Shown: positions 1 through 6,081, counted from the stretch's first letter. The stretch is 7,142 nt of DNA from GSA-30 sp036568765 (GCF_036568765.1 NZ_DATCRY010000088.1:1-7142); one strand, 5' to 3'. Made by a program: numbers and translations. Notes: generated by a model not told the origin, from the sequence alone.

Positions 1-702
1 GCCGCCTCGGTTTACCCAAAGCCGGTCATCGTGCGCCTGTCCGACTTCAAGTCGAACGAATACGCCGGCCTGATCGGCGGCTCGCGCTACGAGCCGCACG
101 AGGAAAACCCGATGATCGGCTACCGCGGCGCCAGCCGTTACGTCGATCCGGGCTTCGCCGAATCTTTTGGGCTGGAGTGCAAGGCGGTCAAGAAGGTGCG
201 CGAAGTCATGGGCCTGGACAATGTCTGGGTGATGATCCCGTTCGTGCGCACACTGGGCGAAGGCCGCAAGGTGGTCCAGGTGCTGGAAAAGAACGGCCTC
301 AAGCAAGGCGCCAGCAGTGCCGGCGAGAAGGCGTTGAAGATCATCATGATGTGCGAAGTGCCTTCGAACGCCCTGCTGGCCGATGAGTTCCTGGACATCT
401 TCGATGGCTTCTCGATCGGCTCGAACGATCTGACCCAGCTTACGCTCGGCCTGGACCGCGATTCGAGCATCGTCGCCAATCTGTTCGACGAGCGCGACCC
501 GGCGGTGAAGAAACTCCTGGCGATGGCGATCAAGACGGCACGCACCAAGGGCAAGTACGTCGGCATCTGCGGGCAGGGACCGTCCGACCATCCGGACCTG
601 GCGGAATGGCTGATGGAACAAGGCATCGAATCAGTGTCGCTCAATCCGGACACCGTGGTGGATACGTGGTTGCGGCTAGCCAAGAAGAAGGCTGCCGCCT
701 GA
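1..702 (+). CDS. ppsA: Phosphoenolpyruvate synthase, C-terminal part (5' end outside window)
   Basis: PEP synthase converts pyruvate, ATP and water to PEP, AMP and phosphate in the cytoplasm, the entry step of gluconeogenesis from three-carbon substrates. The frame is open from base 1 (AASVYPKPVIVRLSDFKSNEY), so the GTG at 31 is an internal Val codon and not a start. About 233 residues are visible, roughly the last 30% of a protein of about 790 residues. They form the PEP-utilising TIM-barrel domain. Recognisable blocks are RLSDFKSNEYAGLIGG, ENPMIGYRGASRY, the MIPFVRT strand, IIMMCEVPSNALLADEF, FDGFSIGSNDLTQLTLGLDRDS, and GICGQGPSDHPD, whose Cys (codon 568-570) is the conserved catalytic cysteine. 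The SLNPDTVVDTWLRLA ending is typical of PpsA rather than of PTS enzyme I or pyruvate phosphate dikinase. A strong terminator follows, so this is the end of its transcription unit. Confidence 0.97.
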   Translation, partial: AASVYPKPVIVRLSDFKSNEYAGLIGGSRYEPHEENPMIGYRGASRYVDPGFAESFGLECKAVKKVREVMGLDNVWVMIPFVRTLGEGRKVVQVLEKNGLKQGASSAGEKALKIIMMCEVPSNALLADEFLDIFDGFSIGSNDLTQLTLGLDRDSSIVANLFDERDPAVKKLLAMAIKTARTKGKYVGICGQGPSDHPDLAEWLMEQGIESVSLNPDTVVDTWLRLAKKKAAA

Positions 703-730
703 GTGGTTGACGATTGCGGTTGATATTTTG

Positions 731-759
731 GGGCGGTGGCTGCACCGCCCTTTCTTTTT
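731..759 (+). terminator. Intrinsic terminator of ppsA
   Basis: A perfect 8-bp GC-rich stem, GGGCGGTG (731-738) with CACCGCCC (743-750), encloses a GCTG tetraloop. It is followed at once by the T-rich run TTTCTTTTT (751-759). It lies 28 bases past the ppsA stop and before the signal peptidase gene, so the two genes are probably separate transcription units. Confidence 0.92.
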
Positions 760-825
760 GCCCTTATTCCCCTCACGGCAATCGAACTTCCCTCCCCTCC
801 CCAAGGTCACACTCTCCATCACCCC

Positions 826-833
826 AGGGGGGA
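826..833 (+). promoter_or_regulatory. Ribosome binding site fixing the signal peptidase start
   Basis: AGGGGGGA lies six bases before ATG 840. It is the argument for starting the signal peptidase here rather than at earlier in-frame codons back to 714, which would place the ppsA terminator inside the gene. Confidence 0.7.
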
Positions 834-839
834 AAGCCC

Positions 840-1556
840 ATGCGCCACCTCGTCGGCCTGTTGAACCGCAATAAAGGTTTCATCGCCTTCATGTTCTGCA
901 TGTTTGTCTTCCGCAGCGCTGTGGCGGACTGGAATACCGTGCCTACCGGCTCGATGCAGCCGACCATCCGCATCGGGGATCGCATCCTGGTCGACCGCGC
1001 GGCCTACGATATCCGCGTGCCGTTCACCCATATTTCGCTGTATCGGCTCGGCGATCCACAGCGCGGCGACATCGTGGTGCTGGATTCCAAGGAGGCCAAC
1101 GAACGCCTGGTCAAGCGCGTCATCGGCGTGCCTGGCGACCGTATTGCCCTGCGCGGCAACCGGCTTTACGTCAATGGACGCACCGCTCGCTACAGCACGA
1201 TCGACGTGGCCGGCATCCGCGACGACAGCACCCATCCGGCGCATTACGCCATCGAACGGATCGGCGGGGCTAGCCGCGTGATCCGCCTGTCTGACGAGCT
1301 CCCTAGCATCGCCAGCAACTTCGGACCCGTGACGGTGCCCCCGGGGAGCTATCTCTTGATGGGCGACAACCGCGACGACAGCTACGACTCGCGCTTCCTT
1401 GGCTTTGCCCCGCGAGGGGAGATCCTCGGCCGCGCCCGCTACGTCGCCTTCTCCCTCGACCCCAGCCATCATTACCTGCCTCGTGAGGATCGCTTCGGTG
1501 CGCCGCTGGACGGTCTGGCACAACGCGCCGGGCAAACCGGCCGGCAGGACCTCTAA
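840..1556 (+). CDS. lepB: Type I signal peptidase (S26A family), compact single-anchor form
   Basis: Membrane-bound Ser/Lys protease that removes signal peptides from exported proteins on the periplasmic side. The reading frame is open from 714, but that extension crosses the ppsA terminator. ATG 840 is chosen because it follows an AGGGGGGA Shine-Dalgarno (826-833) and gives a normal 238-residue protein. One N-terminal hydrophobic segment (about residues 13-28, GFIAFMFCMFVF) serves as anchor. Family boxes follow: PTGSMQPTI with nucleophile Ser38; RLVKRVIGVPGD with general base Lys92; and GDNRDDSYDSR (175-185) near the C-terminus. E. coli LepB has two transmembrane segments and 324 residues, so this is a smaller form and may be a second, accessory peptidase. 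No secretion partner lies beside it. No terminator is evident before the tRNA promoter, so its transcript may run on to the terminator behind the tRNA. The family is sure; housekeeping versus accessory status is not. Confidence 0.93.
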   Translation: MRHLVGLLNRNKGFIAFMFCMFVFRSAVADWNTVPTGSMQPTIRIGDRILVDRAAYDIRVPFTHISLYRLGDPQRGDIVVLDSKEANERLVKRVIGVPGDRIALRGNRLYVNGRTARYSTIDVAGIRDDSTHPAHYAIERIGGASRVIRLSDELPSIASNFGPVTVPPGSYLLMGDNRDDSYDSRFLGFAPRGEILGRARYVAFSLDPSHHYLPREDRFGAPLDGLAQRAGQTGRQDL

Positions 1557-1562
1557 CCCTAG

Positions 1563-1591
1563 TTGTCAGGGCAGACGCAACCACGTAAAAT
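1563..1591 (+). promoter_or_regulatory. Sigma-70 promoter of the tRNA-Ser gene
   Basis: A TTGTCA -35 box (1563-1568) and a TAAAAT -10 box (1586-1591) are separated by exactly 17 bases; each matches the consensus at five of six positions. The -10 box is followed by the GC-rich stretch CGCCGGC, the kind of discriminator found at stable-RNA promoters under stringent (ppGpp) control. The predicted start, near 1598, leaves a leader of about 27 bases before the mature tRNA. The promoter begins seven bases past the signal peptidase stop. Confidence 0.8.
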
Positions 1592-1625
1592 CGCCGGCTC
1601 GCGTCGACCAACGCGCCCGTTTTTC

Positions 1626-1760
<135 letters not shown>

Positions 1761-1915
1761 AGGCGGCATTAGCGAGCGCTCTCCCGGAGAGATGCCCTCC
1801 ATTGAGGCCGGGCAGAAACCATATGCCTCGGATACGGCACATACGCCTATGCGGGATTGGCGCGCCGGCCAGCGGCCTTCCCACAGAGCCATTAACTCGA
1901 GGAAATGCACCCGCA

Positions 1916-2992
1916 ATGTCCGCACTCAGTCTGCCAGCTCCAGAAGTACGCCTCACGGCCACGTCACGGCCCGGGCATGTCGTCCTTGGGGTCAATAATT
2001 TCTGCAATTTGCGCTGCATCATGTGCGATGTCGGTACGGGCAATGCGGAAACCAACTTCGGCGCAAACCTGGTCGGCGCCAAGACGCGGTCCATGCCCTG
2101 GGAGCTGTTCCAGCGCATCGCGGACGATATGGCGGCCTTCTGTCCGGAGGCGCGCCTGGGCTTCGCATTCACCGAGCCGCTAGCCTGGCGACCGCTCGGT
2201 GATGCACTGGCCTATGCCTCCGCACTAGGCTTGCATGCGACGGTCACCACCAATGGCCTGCTTCTTCTCAAACGGGCAACGGAGTTGGCAAGCGGCCGTT
2301 GCCGCGGCCTGTTCGTGTCGCTCGACGGACCGGCGCCCCTGCATGATCGCATCCGACGCCATGCGGGCAGCTTCGCACGGGCGGTGGAAGGGATCAGGGC
2401 CGTCGCGGCCCTGGACGGTGCCCCGGAGATCTCCGTCTTCTGCACGATCAGCGAACACAATGTCGGTCACCTCAAGGCTTTCCTTACCGACATCAGCGAC
2501 CTGCCGCTGAAGCAGGTCGGCCTGATCCACAATAATTTCGTCACGCCCGCACTGGCCGACCAACACAATGCGCTCTACGGCGCGACCTATCCCGCCACCG
2601 CCTCGAATACGTTCCAATCCGATCCGACGACGATCGACATCGTTCGGCTGGCCGATGAACTGACCGATATCAAGGCCATGACCTGGCCGTTCAGCGTCAC
2701 GATCCAGCCCGACCGCATAAGCGAAGCGGACCTGGACATCTACTATCGCCATCCCACGCAATTTGTCGGCCGACGGTGCCACGACGCCTTTCGTATCCTG
2801 ATGGTCGATGCCGACGGCGAATCCGTGCCGGTGCATGGACGGTGCTATCGGTTTCCGATTGCCAATGTTCGGGATGCTGGCCTCGAAGGCATCTGGAAGC
2901 ACTCGAGCATCGAAGCGCTGCGGACGGCCCTCAACGAAGCCGGCGGTCTTCTGCCCGCTTGCAGTCGATGTTGCGGGGGCTTTGGCAACTAA
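1916..2992 (+). CDS. Radical SAM protein with SPASM-like C-terminal cysteine cluster
   Basis: A 358-residue protein. The radical SAM motif CNLRCIMC (Cys30, Cys34, Cys37) should bind the [4Fe-4S] cluster that cleaves S-adenosylmethionine. A GFAFTEPL segment (82-89) stands where family members have GGEPL, followed by VTTNGLLL (110-118) and LFVSLDGP (132-139), standard strands of the radical SAM barrel. The C-terminal region has the layout of a SPASM/twitch domain: Cys288, a VDADGESVPVHGRC stretch (Cys310), GLEGIWKHSS (322-331), and CSRCC (Cys349, 352, 353), so at least one auxiliary iron-sulfur cluster is likely. Members of this group modify peptides or proteins or mature cofactors; the substrate here is unknown and no precursor peptide or partner is adjacent. 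The frame is open from 1688, inside the tRNA. ATG 1916 is chosen because GAGGAA (1899-1904) precedes it and homology-like sequence starts only after it. The convergent ArsR gene ends 59 bases beyond its stop. Catalytic class is sure, function unknown. Confidence 0.88.
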   Translation: MSALSLPAPEVRLTATSRPGHVVLGVNNFCNLRCIMCDVGTGNAETNFGANLVGAKTRSMPWELFQRIADDMAAFCPEARLGFAFTEPLAWRPLGDALAYASALGLHATVTTNGLLLLKRATELASGRCRGLFVSLDGPAPLHDRIRRHAGSFARAVEGIRAVAALDGAPEISVFCTISEHNVGHLKAFLTDISDLPLKQVGLIHNNFVTPALADQHNALYGATYPATASNTFQSDPTTIDIVRLADELTDIKAMTWPFSVTIQPDRISEADLDIYYRHPTQFVGRRCHDAFRILMVDADGESVPVHGRCYRFPIANVRDAGLEGIWKHSSIEALRTALNEAGGLLPACSRCCGGFGN

Positions 2993-3051
2993 AGTCCATG
3001 ATTCGCTGCCAGGCGCCTGCCCCTCCCATACGAAAGGAGTCGCTTGTTCGT

Positions 3052-3396
3052 TCAATCGAACTCCTCTTCGACGAACTTGCGCAAGCGCTCCAGCCGAGTG
3101 TCCCATTGCGCCGACATGCGATCGAGGTACTCGCGTGCGGCCACCAATTGCTGCGGACGCATCTGCCACAGCCGATCGCGCCCTACGCGATCGCTGCTGA
3201 CCAAGCCGGCATCTTCCAGCACTTGCAGATGCTTGGTGATCGCCTGACGCGACACCTCGATTCCTTGTCCCAGCACCATCGTGGAGAGTGGCCCTCCCGT
3301 GCATAAACGGGCCAGCATGGCCAAACGCACCGGATCGCCCAGCGCGGCAAAAAGGGGCGCGGTGGCGGGTACGTTCCCATCGTAGCCTTGCTGCAT
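3052..3396 (-). CDS. ArsR-family winged-helix repressor (AHSA1-linked, non-metal type)
   Basis: A small DNA-binding protein of 114 residues from ATG 3396; GTG 3399, directly before it, would add one residue. ATG is favoured by the distance to GAGGG upstream. The N-terminus ATAPLFAALGDPVRLAMLARL is the classic ArsR opening. The recognition helix region is EVSRQAITKHLQVLEDAGLV, followed by the wing DRVGRDRLWQM and a C-terminal helix WDTRLERLRKFVEEEFD. There is a single Cys (in RLCTG) and no CVC-type metal site, so arsenic or other metal sensing is unlikely. It lies 10 to 13 bases behind the AHSA1 gene stop on the same strand, a very common pairing in bacteria. It probably represses its own operon through the inverted repeats at 3904-3919 and 3949-3964. 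Inducing signal unknown. Confidence 0.92.
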   Translation of the reverse strand: MQQGYDGNVPATAPLFAALGDPVRLAMLARLCTGGPLSTMVLGQGIEVSRQAITKHLQVLEDAGLVSSDRVGRDRLWQMRPQQLVAAREYLDRMSAQWDTRLERLRKFVEEEFD

Positions 3397-3406
3397 CACG
3401 CCGCCC

Positions 3407-3901
3407 TCAGCTCCTCTCCTCGATCGCCAGGTATTTTTTCACCAGCTGCGCCTGATGGGCCCACCCGCCATCGTTCGCCTTGATGGCGTCGGTACGGCGT
3501 TCCAGTGGAATCCGGTCGAATCCCGACTCAGTGATCGTAAGCAGGGTGCCGCCCTCGATGTCGCTCAATTCGAACGTCACCAGGGTCATCGGTTCAGCCG
3601 AATAGTCCTTCGCGGCGTCGATCGCATACGGATGCCAGCGGAAGGAGAACAGCCGCATGGGTTCGATCCGGTCCACGACGACATGCCATGGCGTGCCGGT
3701 ATAGGGCTCCTGCATGCGTGCTACCTCAGGATCGACCTGGGTCGGCACGATGCGGCCATTGGCTTCCTGACCGGCCACAAACGGGCCGTCGATCGCTACA
3801 CCGAACCACTTACCGAAGCGGGAGGAATCGCTAATCGCGCGCCATACCTGCTCCCTCGATGCGTTCAGGATAATTTTCTTTTCAATCCGATCGACATTCA
3901 T
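3407..3901 (-). CDS. AHSA1/SRPBCC-domain protein (START-like ligand-binding fold)
   Basis: A single-domain protein of 164 residues from ATG 3901. The START-like pattern is clear: RIEKKIILNASREQVWRAI at the N-terminus, then SRFGKWFG (27-34), a central beta region ending PMTLVTFELSDIEGGTLLTITESGFD, and the closing helix GGWAHQAQLVKKYL. Such proteins form a hydrophobic helix-grip pocket; no enzyme activity can be read from the sequence. AHSA1 names the Hsp90 co-chaperone relation, but bacterial members like this are mostly uncharacterised. The frame is open up to 4039, with in-frame ATGs at 4039 and 3958. ATG 3901 is preferred because a full AGGAGG (3908-3913) sits seven bases before it and the fold begins there. 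It is the first gene of a two-gene operon with the ArsR regulator downstream. Confidence 0.9.
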   Translation of the reverse strand: MNVDRIEKKIILNASREQVWRAISDSSRFGKWFGVAIDGPFVAGQEANGRIVPTQVDPEVARMQEPYTGTPWHVVVDRIEPMRLFSFRWHPYAIDAAKDYSAEPMTLVTFELSDIEGGTLLTITESGFDRIPLERRTDAIKANDGGWAHQAQLVKKYLAIEERS

Positions 3902-3903
3902 AA

Positions 3904-3919
3904 GCAACCTCCTGGTTGC
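3904..3919. promoter_or_regulatory. Candidate ArsR operator 1, overlapping the AHSA1 ribosome binding site
   Basis: A perfect inverted repeat: AGCAACC (3903-3909), TCCT spacer, GGTTGCT (3914-3920). On the minus strand the spacer and first stem bases form the AGGAGG Shine-Dalgarno of the AHSA1 gene. It matches the second site at 3949-3964 in 14 of 16 core positions. Assignment to the adjacent ArsR protein is inferred from position, symmetry and duplication. Confidence 0.65.
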
Positions 3920-3948
3920 TCGTAGGCTAACACCCGAACTCCTGACGC

Positions 3949-3964
3949 GCAACTTCATGGTTGC
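3949..3964. promoter_or_regulatory. Candidate ArsR operator 2
   Basis: GCAACTTCATGGTTGC, an inverted repeat with 5-bp arms GCAAC/GTTGC, is nearly identical to operator 1. The two sites are 45 bases apart, a little over four helical turns. It lies upstream of the chosen AHSA1 start, in the region where the operon promoter is expected, though no good -35/-10 pair could be read there (TTGCGC with TAGCCT at 17 bases on the minus strand is only a weak candidate). Confidence 0.6.
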
Positions 3965-4069
3965 TTCTTGGCCGACACCTGCGCGACGGATGAACCCGCC
4001 TTTAAATGACGTTTTGCACACGCTTGCGACATCCGTCATGCTTGCCGCACCAGTGGACTACAGCAAATC

Positions 4070-4771
4070 ATGATCGAGTTTGGACACGGAACCCATGTGG
4101 GGTTGCGCCGCACGCGCAATGAGGACACCTACTACGCCGATGCATCGCTGGGCTTGTTCCTGGTTGCCGATGGCATGGGCGGTCATCGACATGGTGAAGT
4201 GGCCTCGGCGCTCGTACGCGACGCCGTCACCGATCTGGTTACGCGCGGACATACGCTGGTCGAAGCCGTGCGCGCTGCAGACGAGCGACTGCTGCAGCAA
4301 TCGCGTGGCATACACGACGGCCTGCCGATGGGTACCACCATCGCAGCGGTGCGCATGAGTGGAGAAAATTACGAAGTGGCCTGGGTCGGCGACAGTCGCG
4401 TCTATTTGTGGCAAAACCAGCTGCGCCAGATCAGCCACGATCATTCGCTGGTACAGGAACTGGTCGAAGCCGGCCTGCTGGATCAGGCCCAAGCAGCGCG
4501 CCATCCGCAGCGCAATGTGATCACCCAGGCGCTTGGCATTACCGCCGCCGATCAATTGCATATCGGCATGGCCCGTGGCCGATTACAGCCAGGCATGTGT
4601 TTCCTGCTATGCAGCGATGGCCTGACGGAAGAACTGAGCGACAGTGCCATCGAAGAGCATATCGCTCGACGCGACCTGGCCGCGCAGGAATGCGTGGATC
4701 ACCTGGTACTGGCGGCGCTGGATCGCGGCGGCAAGGACAATGTGACAGCGATCCTGGCGAGAGTGCATTGA
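4070..4771 (+). CDS. PP2C-family Ser/Thr protein phosphatase (Stp/PppA type)
   Basis: A cytoplasmic metal-dependent phosphatase that removes phosphate from Ser/Thr residues; such enzymes usually oppose a Hanks-type kinase. It has 233 residues, the normal size for a free bacterial PP2C domain without transmembrane or sensor parts. Signature motifs in order: TRNEDTYY (15-22, Asp19), VADGMGGH (32-39, metal ligand Asp34), MGTT (87-90), WVGDSRVY (105-112), ISHDHSLVQELVEAG (121-135), CSDGLTEEL (181-189, Asp183) and GGKDNVTA (220-227, Asp223). All expected metal-binding aspartates are present, so it should be active. No kinase, FHA or secretion-system gene is in the window. The start follows no clear Shine-Dalgarno (GTGGA is 13 bases away), so initiation may be weak or leaderless. 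It is divergent from the AHSA1 operon, sharing a 168-base intergenic region. Confidence 0.95.
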   Translation: MIEFGHGTHVGLRRTRNEDTYYADASLGLFLVADGMGGHRHGEVASALVRDAVTDLVTRGHTLVEAVRAADERLLQQSRGIHDGLPMGTTIAAVRMSGENYEVAWVGDSRVYLWQNQLRQISHDHSLVQELVEAGLLDQAQAARHPQRNVITQALGITAADQLHIGMARGRLQPGMCFLLCSDGLTEELSDSAIEEHIARRDLAAQECVDHLVLAALDRGGKDNVTAILARVH

Positions 4772-4783
4772 GCTAGGGGCCAG

Positions 4784-4872
4784 GAGTGAATGGAGAGGAG
4801 TGAAGAGTAAGGGAACGCCGGCTGGACCGGAGCGCTTCTCCTAACTTCTCTGCACTTACTCTTGAACACTCA
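4784..4872. repeat. Imperfect inverted-repeat element between convergent genes
   Basis: The left arm contains degenerate GAGTGAA units (4784-4790, 4798-4804, then GAGTAA 4805-4810). AAGAGTAAG (4803-4811) pairs exactly with CTTACTCTT (4855-4863). After a 3-base bulge, GAGTG (4798-4802) pairs with CACTC (4867-4871), giving a 14-bp stem. Inside it is a GC-rich hairpin around CCGG-CTGGA-CCGG (4818-4830). The right foot covers the dnaQ stop codon. There is no T run, so it is not a textbook terminator, but it probably separates the convergent phosphatase and dnaQ transcripts. It looks like a decayed member of a dispersed intergenic repeat; copies elsewhere cannot be seen from here. Confidence 0.55.
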
Positions 4873-5595
4873 CGCTTCTTGCGCCAGCTTCATCTCCTGA
4901 CTGCGCCATACGCTGACGCCACCGGCACTTTTGTCCAGCGAATCCAGGCGCTTTTCGTGCGCTGCTTGTTCGTCGGCGTCGGCGCGCAGTACGCGCGGAC
5001 GGCGATCGAGACGAATCGGCGCGACGATGTTCTTCTTGGCTGCCGACTCGGCGCCGCTTTCGAAACCCAAGTCGAGTGCGACCTGGCCGGAGGTCATTGC
5101 GAGATAGACTTCGGCCAGCAGCTGGGCGTCGATCAGGCCGCCGTGCAGATCGCGCGCGGAGTTGTCCACACCCAGGCGCTTACACAAAGCGTCGAGGCTG
5201 TTGCGCTGGCCTGGATAACGCTCGCGCGCCATGACCAGGGTATCGAGCACGGTACAACGGTCGACGATGCGGCCGCGCCCTGCCCGCTCCAGTTCGGCGT
5301 CGAGGAAACCGACGTCGAAGCTTGCATTGTGGATAATCAGTTCGGCGCCGTCGATGAACTCAAGGAATTCGTCAACCACATCGGCGAAGAACGGCTTGTC
5401 CAGCAAAAACTCGTCTTCGATACCGGTAACCTGGCGCGCACCTTCGTCGATCGCGCGCTCAGGATTGAGATAAGTCTGGTAATTGCGCCCGGTAGTGCGG
5501 CGCTCGATCATCTCCACGCAAGCGATTTCGATCAACCGGTGACCCTGACGAACCTCCAGTCCCGTGGTTTCGGTATCGAGGACGATCTGCCTCAT
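4870..5595 (-). CDS. dnaQ: DNA polymerase III epsilon subunit (3'-5' proofreading exonuclease)
   Basis: Proofreading subunit of the replicative polymerase core, removing misincorporated bases; it partners with the alpha subunit. It has 241 residues, as in E. coli (243). The DEDDh exonuclease set is intact: DTETTG (Asp7, Glu9), HNASFD (89-94, Asp94), and DLHGGLIDA (His151, Asp156). QVALDL at 171-176 lies where E. coli epsilon carries its beta-clamp contact QTSMAF, and is a plausible clamp-binding motif. The tail (about 185-241) is charged and Ala-rich, and is the part expected to hold the polymerase alpha subunit, ending WRSQEMKLAQEA. Its ATG overlaps the rnhA stop by four bases (ATGA), pointing to translational coupling. 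In E. coli rnhA and dnaQ are divergent; here they are co-directional. Confidence 0.97.
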   Translation of the reverse strand: MRQIVLDTETTGLEVRQGHRLIEIACVEMIERRTTGRNYQTYLNPERAIDEGARQVTGIEDEFLLDKPFFADVVDEFLEFIDGAELIIHNASFDVGFLDAELERAGRGRIVDRCTVLDTLVMARERYPGQRNSLDALCKRLGVDNSARDLHGGLIDAQLLAEVYLAMTSGQVALDLGFESGAESAAKKNIVAPIRLDRRPRVLRADADEQAAHEKRLDSLDKSAGGVSVWRSQEMKLAQEA

Positions 5596-6035
5596 GCGCT
5601 CACCTTCAGTAGTTCGGCCTGCTTGCGGGCAGCCTCGTCGACGCGCTCGTTCTCGGCGTGACCGTTATGTCCCTTGACCCATTGCCACTTTACCTGATGC
5701 ACGCTCACCGCCTGCGACAGACGCTCCCACAGGTCCTGGTTCTTGACAGGTTTCTTGTCGGCAGTGCGCCAGCCATTGGCTTTCCAGCGCGGCACCCATT
5801 CTTCGATGCCTTGCATGACATAGCGAGAGTCGGTGCATAGAACGACTTTGCACGGCCTTGTCAGGGCTTCGAGCGCGGCAATGGCCGCCATCAGCTCCAT
5901 CCGGTTGTTGGTGGTGGCAGGCTCGCCGCCGACGAGCAAACGCTCGGTGCCTTTTGCACGCAGTAATGCGGCCCAACCGCCGGGGCCGGGATTGCCCAGG
6001 CAAGCGCCATCGGTAAAAGCTTGGACGTCAGTCAA
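5592..6035 (-). CDS. rnhA: Ribonuclease HI
   Basis: Cuts the RNA strand of RNA-DNA hybrids, removing R-loops and primers. It has 147 residues against 155 in E. coli. Catalytic residues are all present: Asp9 in FTDGACLGNPGPGGW, Glu47 in NNRMELMAAI, Asp69 in CTDSRYV, His123 in VKGHNGHAENERVD and Asp133. The basic handle GIEEWVPRWKANGWRTADKKPVKNQDLW, which binds the hybrid, is present (76-103). The start is TTG at 6035: reading upstream in frame, no ATG or GTG occurs before the TGA at 6056-6054. The TTG is preceded by AGGG six bases away. It overlaps dnaQ by four bases downstream and lies 46 bases behind the methyltransferase gene. Confidence 0.97.
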   Translation of the reverse strand: MTDVQAFTDGACLGNPGPGGWAALLRAKGTERLLVGGEPATTNNRMELMAAIAALEALTRPCKVVLCTDSRYVMQGIEEWVPRWKANGWRTADKKPVKNQDLWERLSQAVSVHQVKWQWVKGHNGHAENERVDEAARKQAELLKVSA

Positions 6036-6041
6036 AAAACA

Positions 6042-6045
6042 CCCT
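6042..6045 (-). promoter_or_regulatory. Short Shine-Dalgarno supporting the TTG start of rnhA
   Basis: AGGG (6045 to 6042 on the minus strand) stands six bases before the TTG start codon. The spacer is TG followed by T residues of a six-T run that continues into the TTG itself. It decides the start, because no other initiation codon exists in this frame. Confidence 0.5.
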
Positions 6046-6081
6046 GGATAGTTTCAGCAATCAAGAAAGGATACGCGGCAT

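Noticed and set aside
707..729. TTGACG (707-712) with TATTTT (724-729) as a promoter for the signal peptidase
   Set aside because: The spacing is only 11 bases and the ppsA terminator lies directly downstream.
138..776. 212-residue minus-strand frame opposite ppsA
   Set aside because: It is the shadow of a clearly recognised gene, crosses the ppsA terminator and resembles no known protein.
1792..1998. Short plus-strand frame before the radical SAM gene as a possible precursor peptide
   Set aside because: It overlaps the first 83 bases of the radical SAM gene, has no leader/core pattern, and the purine stretch before it touches the ATG without spacing.
3010..3019. CAGGCGCCTG palindrome between the convergent radical SAM and ArsR genes as a terminator
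   Set aside because: The palindrome has no loop and no T run follows on either strand, so it cannot be supported as an intrinsic terminator.
2225..3304. 359-residue minus-strand frame opposite the radical SAM gene
   Set aside because: Long antisense frames are expected in GC-rich coding DNA; it also overlaps the ArsR gene in another frame and has no recognisable domain.
3902..4039. Longer AHSA1 protein starting at 4039 or 3958
   Set aside because: The extra residues do not look like the domain, would run through both inverted repeats, and lack the strong AGGAGG found before ATG 3901.
4879..5661. 260-residue plus-strand frame opposite dnaQ
   Set aside because: Antisense shadow of dnaQ, whose exonuclease motifs and length are unambiguous.
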